This document shows, piece by piece, positions 22,946 to 33,842 of a stretch of DNA of 64,000 bases. Origin of the DNA: Amblyomma americanum (taxonomy: Eukaryota > Arthropoda > Arachnida > Ixodida > Ixodidae); contig NC_135500.1 of the NCBI RefSeq assembly GCF_052857255.1, positions 101,455,394 through 101,519,393 on the forward strand, in the 5' to 3' direction. A model generated the notes under the pieces. It was not told the DNA's origin. It did not search any database and worked only from the letters and a program-made list of their open reading frames with translations. Made by a program: the position numbers and the translations under genes. Each line of letters begins with the position of its first letter. Position 1 is the stretch's first letter.

Positions 22946-24570
22946 ATTGAATTGAGTACAATGCCTTATGCTGCCTGTAGCGGTAAGAGAAAACAAGGTT
23001 CTTGTATCGGGCTCTAATTGAAGCCGCAATAGCGTAAGTATTGGCTTCAACAAATATAACAACAATTCATTAGCATCTGCGATGTCCGCTGGAGGAATTT
23101 GTTTTCCGGGAGAAATCTAAGGCGTCTTCTCCAGACTCTCGTTTCTCGCGGTCTGGGCTTACGAGGGCAATAACCTTCCCCGTCTGGCGAAAATTACTTT
23201 GAAAAGCTTTTGAACTTCATACAACAGTGATATTTACAGCTTAGGAACAACTCATAATTTCTTCTTGCACTTTACTACCTACCATTCGACATGTCGGGTT
23301 CAGTATCGCGGAAACCGTGTGTTATGACGTTTTATGCGACGTGAAATATCCAGATTTCATGGTGTGTTCACAATGGTCGGCCAAGGCAGCAAGCGTCTAG
23401 AATATAGAGAATTATTCAAATGTTGGCGCCTCTTCATCGAAAGCTTTGTCGTCCGCCGGTACCTATGCATCACCTTGCCATAGTGATACATGTTCCACGC
23501 ATTTACGATCCTTGTTTTTATCATTCCCTATACTTTCTCGTTAGCCTCTGGCCACGTCGGGCTCTGTGACACGGTGTTGTACTCGCCTTTGTGAACGAAC
23601 GCTCACGGAACGCCTCATCGAAAAACAGGGCTGCATTGGGGCCAGCAGGACCCGCATGCTATTTAGTCCAGTCTTATTATAATTTTCAGACTCAGTCGAA
23701 TCTTATTATAATATAAATCTTCCCTTAGCCGATAACTCACATGCAGAAAAATAACTACACTGAAGAAAGACTTAAAATGAAGATTTGAAAAGGCTGCAAA
23801 CAAGGCTGCCTCGAGCAGTCTTATCCAAATCTGAAGGCCCGCTATTTAAGACGGCTGTCCTGCACTTGATTCCCCTCGTGATTCCCTCCGAGCACCTGTC
23901 GTGCCGAGAATGCGTGTTTCCCGACTGGACAAATCCTCTTAGCACGTTCAGCTATAAGCAGCTGCAACGACGTTTACCATTTGGAGTGGACGCGTAGTTT
24001 TTCTCGCAGAGCTTCTTCGTTCCGAGATCTACTACTCTACGAGCCGGAGCAACGCTTTGAGAGCTAGAACTTTAGAGCGTAGCTTCTAGACACACTTTCC
24101 AAGCTTGCGCGTCGTCATCGTTGTCGTAAACGGCAGTGCAAACTGTAGGGCGATAACGAAGGAAGGGCGAGAATGAAAAGGTGGAGGAAGAGGTAGCAGT
24201 AGGAGAGAAAAGGAGGAAGTCTGAGGTTGAAAGTGGAGGTTGAAGGCACGGCGGCGGCAAGCGAGAGCGGCTACGCTCAGTTTACGCCGGCTGTTGCGTA
24301 TTGACTTCCTCAACGCGTTTCAGATAGCCGTCATGCTCTCTGCGCAAAAGCGAATGCGGTTGTTGTGGATGGGTTAACAGGCAAATAGCCCACCAACTCC
24401 GCCTTTTCAGGCGAAACTCATTAGTGTTTGTGAAATGCGAGGCACTGCCTTGCCCAAGTAGGGCTATTCCTTGCGCAAAGATCGTGGCCCTCTAATAATC
24501 GCAGAGGGGTGCGTGGCTGATTATGTAAAATCAGCGTAAGACCTACAATAAAACTGTTACTCGATACTAG
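22946..24570. other. No gene recognised
   Basis: No supported feature; a purine-rich strip at 24160-24240. Confidence 0.45.
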
Positions 24571-25058
24571 AGTCAGTCATGGAACGACACTCGAACCATC
24601 AACCAGCACATTTATGGGAGCCTATGGGGGCTGTTTTTAGAGTCCCCGCCGTTTACCAAGAAAATGGGCACGCATTATTTTGAATAAGTGGGCCATTCGC
24701 CTCTTTTCCCGCTCTAAATCAGGATCCATAGATGAGCGGTGAGAAATTTGCGCTCCTTGATCATCTATCGGTGAGTGTTAACAAATGCCCTGTGATCGCA
24801 CTGCTATTCGGAACTGGAGTCCATCATGAATCGGCCGACGAACCGTCAACAGCACATATATGGGCGCATGTGGGGGCTGTTTGTGGATTCCGCGCTGTTT
24901 TCAAAAGGGATGGGTCCGTACTATTCTGAATATGTGGCCACTCGCCTCGTTGCCCGCTCTAAATGAGGAATTCATAGATCACCGGCGTGAAATAAGCGCT
25001 CCTTGATCATCTACCGGTGTGTAGGAACCAATGCACTGTGATCGCTAAAGTAAACCAA
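24571..25058 (+). repeat. Tandem duplication, unit about 244 bp, two copies
   Basis: 24571-24814 and 24815-25058 align along their length: CATCAACCAGCACATTTATG vs CGTCAACAGCACATATATG, then GGGGGCTGTTT, GCCCGCTCTAAAT, and GCTCCTTGATCATCTA(T/C)CGG in both. The copies differ at roughly a tenth of positions by eye. This could be two units of a satellite or a dimeric MITE. Confidence 0.75.
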
Positions 25059-27652
25059 GAGTGCATTTTCATAGCTATAAAGTATTTAAGCGCAAATTTC
25101 CTTCATAACGCATAGTTTCTTGCTCATCATGTCGCATACCAAGATCTCAGAACACGGTATTCAGCTGGACGGGAGCGTTTAATTGAAATTTTTATTTGCA
25201 TCTATACGCGCTCAGATGAGAGGAGTACAGACAAAACGCCAAAGGAATACGGCTTGACTGGGTTTATGTCCCCCCCCCCCCAAAAAATGCCACTATAATA
25301 AATGAAAAAGTTACATACGTGCAGTGACGAATAAGCAGAAGGAAAGGCATTGTTAAACATTGTATCACAAAAAGCAAACTGGTAAAATATGAACAGTGTA
25401 AAACACTGCAAGCAATGAAGTTACCGAAAAATTATTTATAGCACGAAATAATACAGATGGAACAAAAATTCCTTTCATAAGGAATACGGTATTTAAATGT
25501 TTATAGCAACGAAAACTGGTTGAATGATAGCGTCAGTTAATGCGACAATAGCCCAAAATTATAGATGTAAAAAGGATGCACAATGAGCCCATTAAATAGA
25601 ATACATAGGTTTCTACCGAGTATGGCGCACTAGTAATCACAAAGTGGGTGGAAGCTGTACTGCACCGTGAAGCTACAAATTAGGGAAGGGCTATAGTATT
25701 CAAATATTTTTAAAAAGTAAAAACGTTAAAGTGTTAGTGTAGCGCACTTTAAGTGATGGCATACTTAGCGGAATAAAGCGCCCAGAGTGCCCATGCGAAG
25801 ATCGGTAACGGAGAAATAGCGTTATCGTAAGCACGCAATTTTTAGATGTTCGCTGTGCAGTTTTTGCGCAATTAGCAATAATAAAACATGCATTCATAAG
25901 CTGCCTCTGTTCTTTACGGCATGTTTATTTTGTGCATGTTCATACCCAACAATTCTGGACAAAAGCATTTTTGAGCAGGAAACCATTTAAGAACTCAATT
26001 TTTTAGATAGAATGTATGAATTCACTATATCAATCAGTATATCCGCAGATCACCCGATGGCAGTATTGTATTTTTTTGTGTGTGAACGTTTCTGCTATGG
26101 TAAAATGCTTTCCTCATTGGTTCTCTATGGTGGCCTTAACTGTTGGATACGATCGCTGGAAACACTTTAAAAAAGATTTTGCAACATATCAGAATAATGG
26201 ACTGTTACCTTCAATATTTCAACAAAAGTTTCTTAACATTTCCCAATATTTAGAATTTTCACACGAGAAAGCATGACTTGACTCTCCTTTATGTCCATTG
26301 CCTTGTGCATATTTGTTAACTTTGAAAGCTCTGCCAGTTATATGCCATTTGTGCGGTTAGCTGCTTTCATGTTTTGGCGTTTCTTGGTCGGATCTTTTGT
26401 ATCCTAAGAGAGCTTACCGATATACTGTCTAGGTACCATACCTCCTTCTTCTATTGTGTACTCTGTAACGACAGTTGTCCGACCATAAATAACTGCTTGA
26501 ACACAAATGTTTTCGTCCTTGGTTGAACTCGCTCGCGGGCTTCTTCGTTAGTAGTTTCATTTCCTTCGTCTAGAAGTATAAAATAATTTGAGACCGGATC
26601 ATTCTGTGGTAATTGCGTCTCACCTTCCCGAGCACTTCCAAATCCTGCACGATGCAAGGTTGAGCGCCCAAAATAAAGTGTATTTCAGTTTTATTCTCGC
26701 CATTCGGCCGCTTCTGCATTCTTCGATTCTCCCATTTGCGGGAATAGGAACTCACTATTCGCAAATTATTTCAATCTGTAAAGTGCAATAATAACTGACC
26801 CCTGCTATTCCTGCAGTATATACTACGTTAACCAACTACCTGGTCCCCTACCTTCTTCTTCTCTACTATGACACTGAAGTCGCTTTTTTATTTTACTTAT
26901 AGCCGATTCCGAATCTGTATAGAGTCTTTCGACATTTTAGTCATGATGACTTCAATCAGGGGCGAAGGACTGCACCACCTTCAATTTGTACTTATTGAGA
27001 TTAAGCACGTCACTGCCACCCTTTAGTTAATGCCATATCCTCGTCAACCTCAAGCAAACGATGTCCATGTGCGAGTTGATTCAAATATATAAATCAAGCC
27101 TCGGTGGTCTAGCTAATGCACACACAAAATTAGGCAGCCGTTGGCCCAACAGTTCTTCCTTTACGAGTGTCTTCCATGCTCTCTGGTACAGGCCTCTGAG
27201 CCTACATAAACATCTAATAATATTGTATAGGGTATATTTAGTTAAATACATGCATGAGAGAATGCTTATGTATATAAATATTTAAAAATTGCAGGAAACC
27301 TAATGTATAAGCAAGAAAGACTTGGGAGCTGTTTAGGAGCTTGGAACACAGTCCTGGTTTAGACAAATCAACCGACTTGTCAGGCTGCTCAGAGCATGCC
27401 TATAGCTTCAAACCTGTCGAATAGCTGCCTACGTTTAAGCACAGTGAGCTCTCTCAGACTTCCAATGACATTTAGGCTCTGGGAGAGATGCGCTTTCTTA
27501 GGAATACTGTAAATGACAAATGTGCATTTAGGTAGTTCGTTTCATCAAGGAAGGTTTCCAGACCCTTCCTCTAGTGTAGTTCGGCGTGGACAATGACCAG
27601 GAGGCGTGCTTGTAGATGATGACAGCAAAGCATATATTTACAGCACATCTAA
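25059..27652. other. AT-rich, no gene recognised
   Basis: A C10 tract lies at 25270-25279. An 86-codon frame at 26016-26276 has plausible composition but no motif, splice context or repeat match, so I leave it uncalled. Confidence 0.45.
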
Positions 27653-27656
27653 ACAG
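27653..27656. repeat. Target site duplication ACAG, left of Ty3 element 1
   Basis: ACAG directly precedes the 5' LTR and is repeated directly after the 3' LTR at 33839-33842. This fits the 4-5 bp duplications made by Ty3/gypsy integrases. Confidence 0.85.
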
Positions 27657-27660
27657 TGTG

Positions 27661-27760
27661 ACATTCCTTGTGTGTGCTACGAGGTACATTCCTTGTGTGT
27701 GCTACGAGGTACATTCCTTGTGTGTGCTACGAGGTACATTCCTTGTGTGTGCTACGAGGT
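27661..27760 (+). repeat. 25-bp tandem repeat in U3 of 5' LTR (4 copies)
   Basis: Four exact units beginning ACATTCCTTG and ending CTACGAGGT, at 27661, 27686, 27711 and 27736. The 3' LTR has three units at 33101-33175. Gain or loss of one unit happened after, or during, the last integration. Confidence 0.95.
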
Positions 27761-28124
27761 TCCGCGTTCGACGGCGCGGCGTAGACGGAGACCCAGATGA
27801 CAGCGGCTTTCCCGAGCACATTCCAGGACAAGGGAACTGTCAGCGGGCCAGAGCGCGCCTTACCTTGAGGAGCGAGTGTCAGTTGATGGATGAAGAATGG
27901 AGGCCGGTGACCCGCGGGAACTGTCAGCGGGCCAGAGCGCGCCGTACCACAGCCGACGCTATGCGCTACCGCGAAGACAACCTTCTTTCCCTCGGACTCA
28001 ACACGTGAGGGGGGCGAGACAATAAGTGCGGTGGTATGTTTGTGCGCCCAAGTGAAAGCCCTAGCCCCCCCCTCCTTCCCCTCCGGCGTGGGCGTCCTCA
28101 CCCTAGGGAGTGTGGAGAAGAGGA

Positions 28125-28131
28125 TATAAAA
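28125..28131 (+). promoter_or_regulatory. TATA box in 5' LTR of element 1
   Basis: TATAAAA about 300 bp before the LTR end, in GC-rich surroundings. The same box is in the 3' LTR at about 33538-33544. It is the likely start-site determinant of the genomic transcript. Confidence 0.6.
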
Positions 28132-28423
28132 ATCGAGAAGCAGTACGGAAGAAGCACGCTCAGGACATCGTTCGCCAAGAGGGCCTTCAGCGCCGAAGCC
28201 CGACGGCGTGCAGCTTCTGCCAGCAACCGCTCGAGCCCAACTCCGGAGCCACTCCATCGCCCCCATGAAGTCGTCGGCACGTAAGCTCGGACGCCCCAGC
28301 CTCTGATGTATAATCTTAATCATGTGTAATTATTGAATATACCTGTTTGTTTAAACTGAGCCATACGGTGTCTCTTTGCCTCTCCGTCCCGTGTGGACCT
28401 GCGCATTATGGGGGTCATCACAC

Positions 28424-28440
28424 TGGTGTCAGAAGTGGGG
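28424..28440 (+). promoter_or_regulatory. Primer binding site, tRNA-Leu
   Basis: TGGTGTCAGAAGTGGGG, one base after the LTR, is complementary to the CCA-bearing 3' end of a tRNA-Leu (known arthropod and vertebrate tRNA-Leu end in CCCACTTCTGACACCA). It primes minus-strand synthesis. Confidence 0.85.
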
Positions 28441-28569
28441 TCTCAAAAGCAAATGTCCTCTGAATGCTGTGACATTCATGACTTCAAAATTGTAATCAAA
28501 AGGGAATCACGGGACTGATTGTGGGACTTTTACCCCCATTTGAGAGGCTTGAGGCACTGGAGGGCTTGA

Positions 28570-28716
28570 GAAATCGTATGCTTCGCTTGCCAGGGTCGCG
28601 GACACATCGCCAGGTTCTGCCAAAACGTGCGCCGTGGGGAGCCACAAAGAGAAGCAGGCGAGACACGCCCTAAGCAAGCCTACAGCGGGGCTCCAGATAC
28701 CGAGACAAAAAACTAG
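28570..28716 (+). pseudogene. gag remnant: nucleocapsid zinc knuckle only
   Basis: Open from 28570 to TAG at 28714-28716. A CCHC knuckle, C-x2-C-x4-H-x4-C, occupies 28579-28620 (CFACQGRGHIARFC), followed by a basic tail. The frame is closed upstream by TGA at 28567, and there are only about 130 bp between PBS and this point, so matrix and capsid are gone. The junction probably lies just before 28567. The retained piece ends exactly at the candidate frameshift site, so the remnant may have been kept with the signal that leads into pol. Confidence 0.75.
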
Positions 28717-28750
28717 ATAGTCCTCCCCAGCTTGAGGAGCGTGGGGAGGG
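28707..28750 (+). promoter_or_regulatory. Candidate -1 ribosomal frameshift signal between gag and pol
   Basis: A slippery heptamer A-AAA-AAC (28707-28713) lies in the gag frame immediately before the gag stop TAG. After an 8-base spacer, CCTCCCC (28722-28728) pairs perfectly with GGGGAGG (28743-28749) around a 14-base loop; a T-G pair can extend it. Slipping back one base moves the ribosome into the frame that is open for all of pol. Heptamer, spacing and stem match the classic -1 signal; activity is inferred. Confidence 0.75.
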
Positions 28751-31700
28751 AGCAGTAGATGATGAGGTGGTGGTAGTTTGTGTGGCCGACGAGGCATGCA
28801 CTGTTGTGCGTTGCAAGTTAAATGGTTGTTGTATGGAATTGTTGATAGATACGGGGTCAAAGGTGGCATTGCTTAAGGAGAGCAGTTTTAACACGCTTCA
28901 AAGGAAGGGGGACCGCGAGGTGTTGGAAGCGTCTGGTGGTATGACAACCAAATTTGTAGGCATAACGGGGGATCCTCTTGGCATAAGTGGACTCTACCGG
29001 TTACACTTCTCTCTCGGCGGAATGGCATTGGAGCACACCTGCTACGTATGCCCGGACACGGTGTCTCTGCCAAACGGAGTGTCAGGTATATTAGGGCAGG
29101 ATTTTTTGAGAAAAGGGAAGGTAGTAGTCTCATTCTCTGAGGAAGAGGTTAATGCGGGCGGATCAAAAGTTCCGTTTTTGAACAGGAGAGGGGCTGAGAT
29201 TCGCATTACCGATATTGACACCCGTCAAACAGTGGGATCATTGGAGAAGGTATATTCGCGGGTTGCCGTCAGGCTGGTCGATGAGGCGGTCGTCCTTCCT
29301 TGGTCGGAGCACATTTTGTACGCGTTTGTGCCTTCAGATGTAGAGAGCGGCGCCGTGGGAGTGCTTGAGCCGGTCGACTCTCTCAGCAATGGCCTGAAGA
29401 CAGCCGCGTGCCTCGTGACAGTTAATGACGCCCACAGAGTGCCCCTACGGGTGGTTAACTGTAGCCAGCAGCCACTGAGCCTTCCCAAGAACAAAACATT
29501 GGCTTTCTTCACCTCTGCGATAGAGAAACGTGAGCCCACCGATACGGTACTCGCAACTGTAGAGCATGCTAGTCCTTCGGCTGAGCCAAAGGTGTCGTTC
29601 GATCTTTCTCACGTAAAATCCAGGGAGAGGGAGGCTCTGGCTGGTTTGCTGAACGACTACTCGGAGATATTCGCCGCGTCCAACCTGGATTTGGGCTGCT
29701 GTGGCGTTATAAAGCACAGGATAGAAACCGGCACTTCATCGCCCGTTTACCAGCGTGCGTACAGGATTCCTTACTCCCAACGTGAGGAGATGGAGCGGCA
29801 GGTGCAGGACCTGATTGATCGCGGCATTGTCGAACACTCAAAGTCACCCTGGGGAGCACCAGCACTATTGGTGGAAAAGCCAGATGGCTCGTATCGATTG
29901 GTAGTGGACTACCGCAAACTAAATGCCGTAACTCGCATCGATCCATACCCCATCCCCAATATACAGGAGACGCTTTCTCAGCTGGGCTCTGCCAGGTACT
30001 TCACGGTAGTGGACATGGCGGCGGGATTCTGGGAGATAGCAATGGATCCGGCAGATGCCGAGAAAACGGCATTCAACACGCCCTCAGGGCACTATGAATG
30101 GAAAAGAATGCCGATGGGTCTGGCCAACAGCCCTGCTGTCTGGCAGAGAACCGCTGATGTTATCCTGGCAGGTCTTCTGGGGAGGCTGCGCTTCGTGTAT
30201 ATGGATGACATTATCATATACAGTGACAGTTTTGAGAACCATTTGCGCGATATTGAGCAGGTTTTGGTGCGACTAAGAGGAGCGGGTCTCAAGCTGAAGC
30301 CCTCTAAGTGCCAATTCCTCAAAAACGAGGTGAAATACCTCGGGCACGTTGTTTCAGCTGACGGCGTGCGACCGGACCCTGAGAAACTAAGGTGTGTCTC
30401 AGATTTTCCATCCCCGACTAGCGTCCGCCAGGTCCGGCAGTTTCTCGGCCTGATCGGTTACTACCGAAGGCACATAGATGAGTTCGCCAAGCTCGCTAAG
30501 CCGCTCACCGCCTTAACAGACAAAAATGTCGCCTTTCGCTGGGACGAAAACGCGGAGAATGCTTTTGGGGCCCTGAAAAGGAAGCTAATGAGTGCACCGC
30601 TGTTGCGCCACCCGGATTTTAATTTGCCATTCGTAATGGCCACAGATGCGTCAAAGTTCGCAGTTGGTGCCGTGCTCTCTCAGGTTATCGAGGGCAAAGA
30701 ACATCCCGTTGCTTTTGCTAGCCGACAGCTGAGCCCCACAGAGCAAAAGAACGGAGCTACGGAAAGGGAGTGCCTCGCCGTTGTCTGGGCAGTAAAGCAC
30801 TTCAAATGCTACCTTTACGGCCGCAAATTCAAGCTAGTCACAGACTGCCATCCTCAGAAATGGGTGATGAGTGTCAGGGACCCTAGCTCGCGACTCGCTA
30901 GATGGAATCTACACCTGCAGGAATACTGCTTTGAAGTTGAGCACAAGTCAGGAAAGACGCATCTGAATGCTGATGCACTCAGCCGCACAGCTGCCGTGGC
31001 AGCTATAGATGAGTTTGTCCCCGTAGTCGACCCCGCCGAATTACGCACAGAGCAGTGCAAAGATCCTGACCTGAAGCGAATAATCGAAAGCTTAGAGGGC
31101 GCACCGTCTCACCCCGAACAGCTAGGTTATTTCATTGGCAAAGACGGCACCCTGTGTCGGCGCACGAGGCCAACCAGGAAAGAGAGACCAGAGAAAACCG
31201 CTTGGGAGAGAGTCGTCATACCTCGGTCGTGGACCGAAAGGGTTCTTCGCGCGTTTCACGATGCGCAATGCGCCGGTCATTTTGGCGTAGCGAAGACACG
31301 CAGGCGTGTGGAGCGTTTGTACTTTTGGAGTGGCATGCGACAGGATGTTAGAGACTACTGTGCGAAGTGTCATTCCTGTCTCGAAAGAAAAACACCCAAG
31401 GGACGAAGACCAGCTCCAATTCAGCCGTTCCCTGAGGTTTCGGCTCCCTTCGAGCGGACAGGTATGGACATAATGGGCCCATTGCCCACGACCACTTCCG
31501 GAAACAAGTACATTTTAGTATTTGTCGATCACCTTTCAAAATACGCGGAAGCGGTAGCACTCCCAGATCAGAAGGCAGACACGGTTGCAAGAGCATTTGT
31601 CGAACAGATCGTGCTCCGACATGGACCCCCGAGGCAACTCTTGACAGATCGGGGAACAAACTTCGTGTCGCAGCTAATGAGGAGAGTTTGCGAGCTGCTT

Positions 31701-32603
31701 AAGATCGCTAAGAAGCAGACAACACCGTACCATCCGGCTTGCAACGGCGCGGTGGAGCGACTGAACCAAACCGTGGCCGGGTTCCTCTCGCATTTTGTTT
31801 CGCGCGACCAGCGGGACTGGGACTTGTGGCTCCCGTATGCATTGTTTGCCTACAATTCCGCAGCACACGAGAGCACGGGCGAATCGCCATTCTTTCTTCT
31901 CTACGGCCGAGACCCGGACCAGCCTAGTGAAGTGCCAGAGGGCCCCCGTCGTGTCCCATACGCTTCACTGGACGACTATAAGGTGGAGCTAGAATCGCGC
32001 TTGCAAGTGGCGAGGGACATCGCAAAGGAGTCCTTAAAGAAAGCGGCGAAGCGCAGGAAGGAGGTGCACGATCGCAGTGCTAGAGACGCGCCGTTTAATG
32101 TGGGGGACAGCGTGTACATTGAAAACTGCCAAAGGCAGATTGGGCTTGCTCGTAAGTTCCAGACGAAGTGGAGAGGACCGTGCGAGGTTGTCGAGAAGCT
32201 TTCTGCGGTAAACTTCAGAGTCCGAGACGTGAACCGGCGCTTGATAAGGATACACGCAAATCGCCGCAAGTCGGCACCGGTTCAGTATTCACGAAATGAG
32301 GAAAGGGAAAGCGCGGATTTTGATGGGGACAGAAGTGAAGTGGAGCGCGCAGATAGTTCGCAAGAAACGCCCTCTCCTGCATTTGTTCGGCAGGCGCCAG
32401 AGGTGACGGCCGGAATGCCACCGGATTTACTTCATGCATTGCTAGAAGAAGAAGCGCGCTAGGTTGCCGCGCAGATAACGCCAGGAGAGGCTCCTGCCAC
32501 GAGCCCTCGCGAGTCCCAAAGCAGACAAAGGGTCACAGACTTACTTAGTATGACTCATGAAGGCCGATATCCGCTGCGAAATCGGAAAGCTAAGTCGGGC
32601 TAA
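28713..32603 (+). pseudogene. pol: Ty3/gypsy pol polyprotein (PR-RT-RH-IN), one nonsense codon
   Basis: One frame, open from the frameshift site. Counting from 28767: aspartic protease with LLIDTGS near residue 22; reverse transcriptase with VDYRKLNAV, then YMDD near 478; RNase H with ATDASKFAVGAVLS near 626; integrase zinc region (HDAQCAGHFG ... CAKCHSC) near 830-870; integrase core with Asp in GMDIMGP, Asp in TDRGTNF and Glu in GAVERLNQ; and a C-terminal GPCEVV (GPY/F-like) module. TAG at 32460-32462 stops the frame after 1231 codons, but the same frame continues for 46 codons to TAA 32601-32603 with a typical basic end (RYPLRNRKAK). The TAG is thus probably a late nonsense mutation. All catalytic residues checked are present. 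The cDNA-processing and integration enzymes may still be made. Confidence 0.9.
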
Positions 32604-33096
32604 TGGCGTAAACAGAGCAGAGTTGTGAACTGGTCAGAATTGTGTAATGCCGCAGCTCATAACATTGCTATGTGCGTATGTGTTAAGTTATCGGAGTAGG
32701 TAGTTAAAGCTTTCTGTCATTAACTAACACCTTCACAAGAGAGCATGCGGAGCGATTGCAGAACCTGCCCTACTTCCTTTCGTTATCTATATTTTTGTCT
32801 GTGCCGTGATCGTGCTAGAAGTGGGAGCTCCTTTGTAACTGTGGTAAATTTATTTCGTCCAGTTTGGACTAGAAAGGAGAGGCTTGGGTGCTGAGTTTCA
32901 TGTTTATCTGTAAAAGAAGATCAGTGCTGCCCCTGGAGACGCCAGTTATGACAGCGGAGGCATATGGTGTTGTGCAGTGGTGTTGAGTGCAGCGAAAAGT
33001 GTTTTGTCGGACGCACTGTGCGAGGCGATTCAGAAAGACAAGGGGAGCTGCGTGGACTCAAATGTTCGGAGAACATTCTTCTGGAGGGTGAGCGAG
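32604..33096 (+). other. 3' untranslated region and polypurine tract of element 1
   Basis: No open frame of note between the pol end and the 3' LTR. The last bases, GGAGGGTGAGCGAG (33083-33096), are purine-rich and directly abut the LTR, as expected for the plus-strand primer. Confidence 0.7.
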
Positions 33097-33838
33097 TGTG
33101 ACATTCCTTGTGTGTGCTACGAGGTACATTCCTTGTGTGTGCTACGAGGTACATTCCTTGTGTGTGCTACGAGGTTCCGCGTTCGACGGCGCGGCGTAGA
33201 CGGAGACCCAGATGACAGCGGCTTTCCCGAGCACATTCCAGGACAAGGGAACTGTCAGCGGGCCAGAGCGCGCATTACCTTGAGGAGCGAGTGTCAGTTG
33301 ATGGATGAAGAATGGAGGCCGGTGACCCGCGGGAACTGTCAGCGGGCCAGAGCGCGCCGTACCACAGCCGACGCTATGCGCTACCGCGAAGACAACCTTC
33401 TTTCCCTCGGACTCAACACGTGAGGGGGGCGAGACAATAAGTGCGGTGGTATGTTTGTGCGCCCAAGTGAAAGCCCTAGCCCCCCTCCTTCCCCTCCGGC
33501 GTGGGCGTCCTCACCCTAGGGAGTGTGGAGAAGAGGATATAAAAATCGAGAAGCAGTACGGAAGAAGCACGCTCAGGACGACATCGTTCGCCAAGAGGGC
33601 CTTCAGCGCCGAAGCCCGACGGCGTGCAGCTTCTGCCAGCAACCGCTCGAGCCCAACTCCGGAGCCACTCCATCGCCCCCATGAAGTCGTCGGCACGTAA
33701 GCTCGGACGCCCCAGCCTCTGATGTATAATCTTAATCATGTGTAATTATTGAATATACCTGTTTGTTTAAACTGCGCCATACGGTGTCTCTTTGCCTCTC
33801 CGTCCCGTGTGGACCTGCGCATTATGGGGGTCATCACA
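33097..33838 (+). repeat. 3' LTR of element 1 (742 bp)
   Basis: Same ends as the 5' LTR (TGTGACATTCC ... GTCATCACA). It has three instead of four 25-bp units, a shorter C-run near 33480, and three extra bases near 33580. I noted two substitutions by eye (near 33273 and 33774). Confidence 0.92.
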
Positions 33839-33842
33839 ACAG
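33839..33842. repeat. Target site duplication ACAG, right of element 1
   Basis: Identical to 27653-27656. Confidence 0.85.

Larger units (their letters stand above)
27657..28422 (+). repeat. 5' LTR of element 1 (766 bp)
   Basis: Runs from TGTGACATTCC to GGGGTCATCACA. A promoter-like TATAAAA is at 28125-28131. A 27-base block with GGGAACTGTCAGCGGGCCAG occurs twice (about 27833 and 27918). The start carries four copies of a 25-bp unit (27661-27760), against three in the 3' LTR. Confidence 0.92.
27657..33838 (+). mobile_element. Ty3/gypsy LTR retrotransposon, element 1 (gag-deleted, young)
   Basis: A 6.2-kb element with two LTRs, tRNA-Leu primer binding site, a remnant of gag, a long pol and a purine tract, bounded by ACAG target duplications. 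The LTRs differ by a 25-bp unit count, two small indels and very few substitutions, which implies a recent insertion. Almost all of gag is missing: only the zinc-knuckle end survives. Pol has one nonsense codon near its end. The element therefore cannot make its own capsid and would depend on another copy. Confidence 0.92.

Noticed and set aside
26016..26276. 86-codon frame with plausible residue composition
   Set aside because: No splice, promoter or poly(A) context and no motif known to me.
27616..28008. 130-codon plus-strand frame in the LTR with repeated VCATRYIP-type motif
   Set aside because: The repetition is just the 25-bp tandem unit read in three frames; it is not a protein repeat.
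27727..28323. 198-codon open frame on the minus strand in the 5' LTR of element 1
   Set aside because: It lies within an LTR, is disrupted in the 3' LTR by small indels, and has low-complexity Arg/Ser/Pro composition. A by-product of GC-rich LTR sequence.
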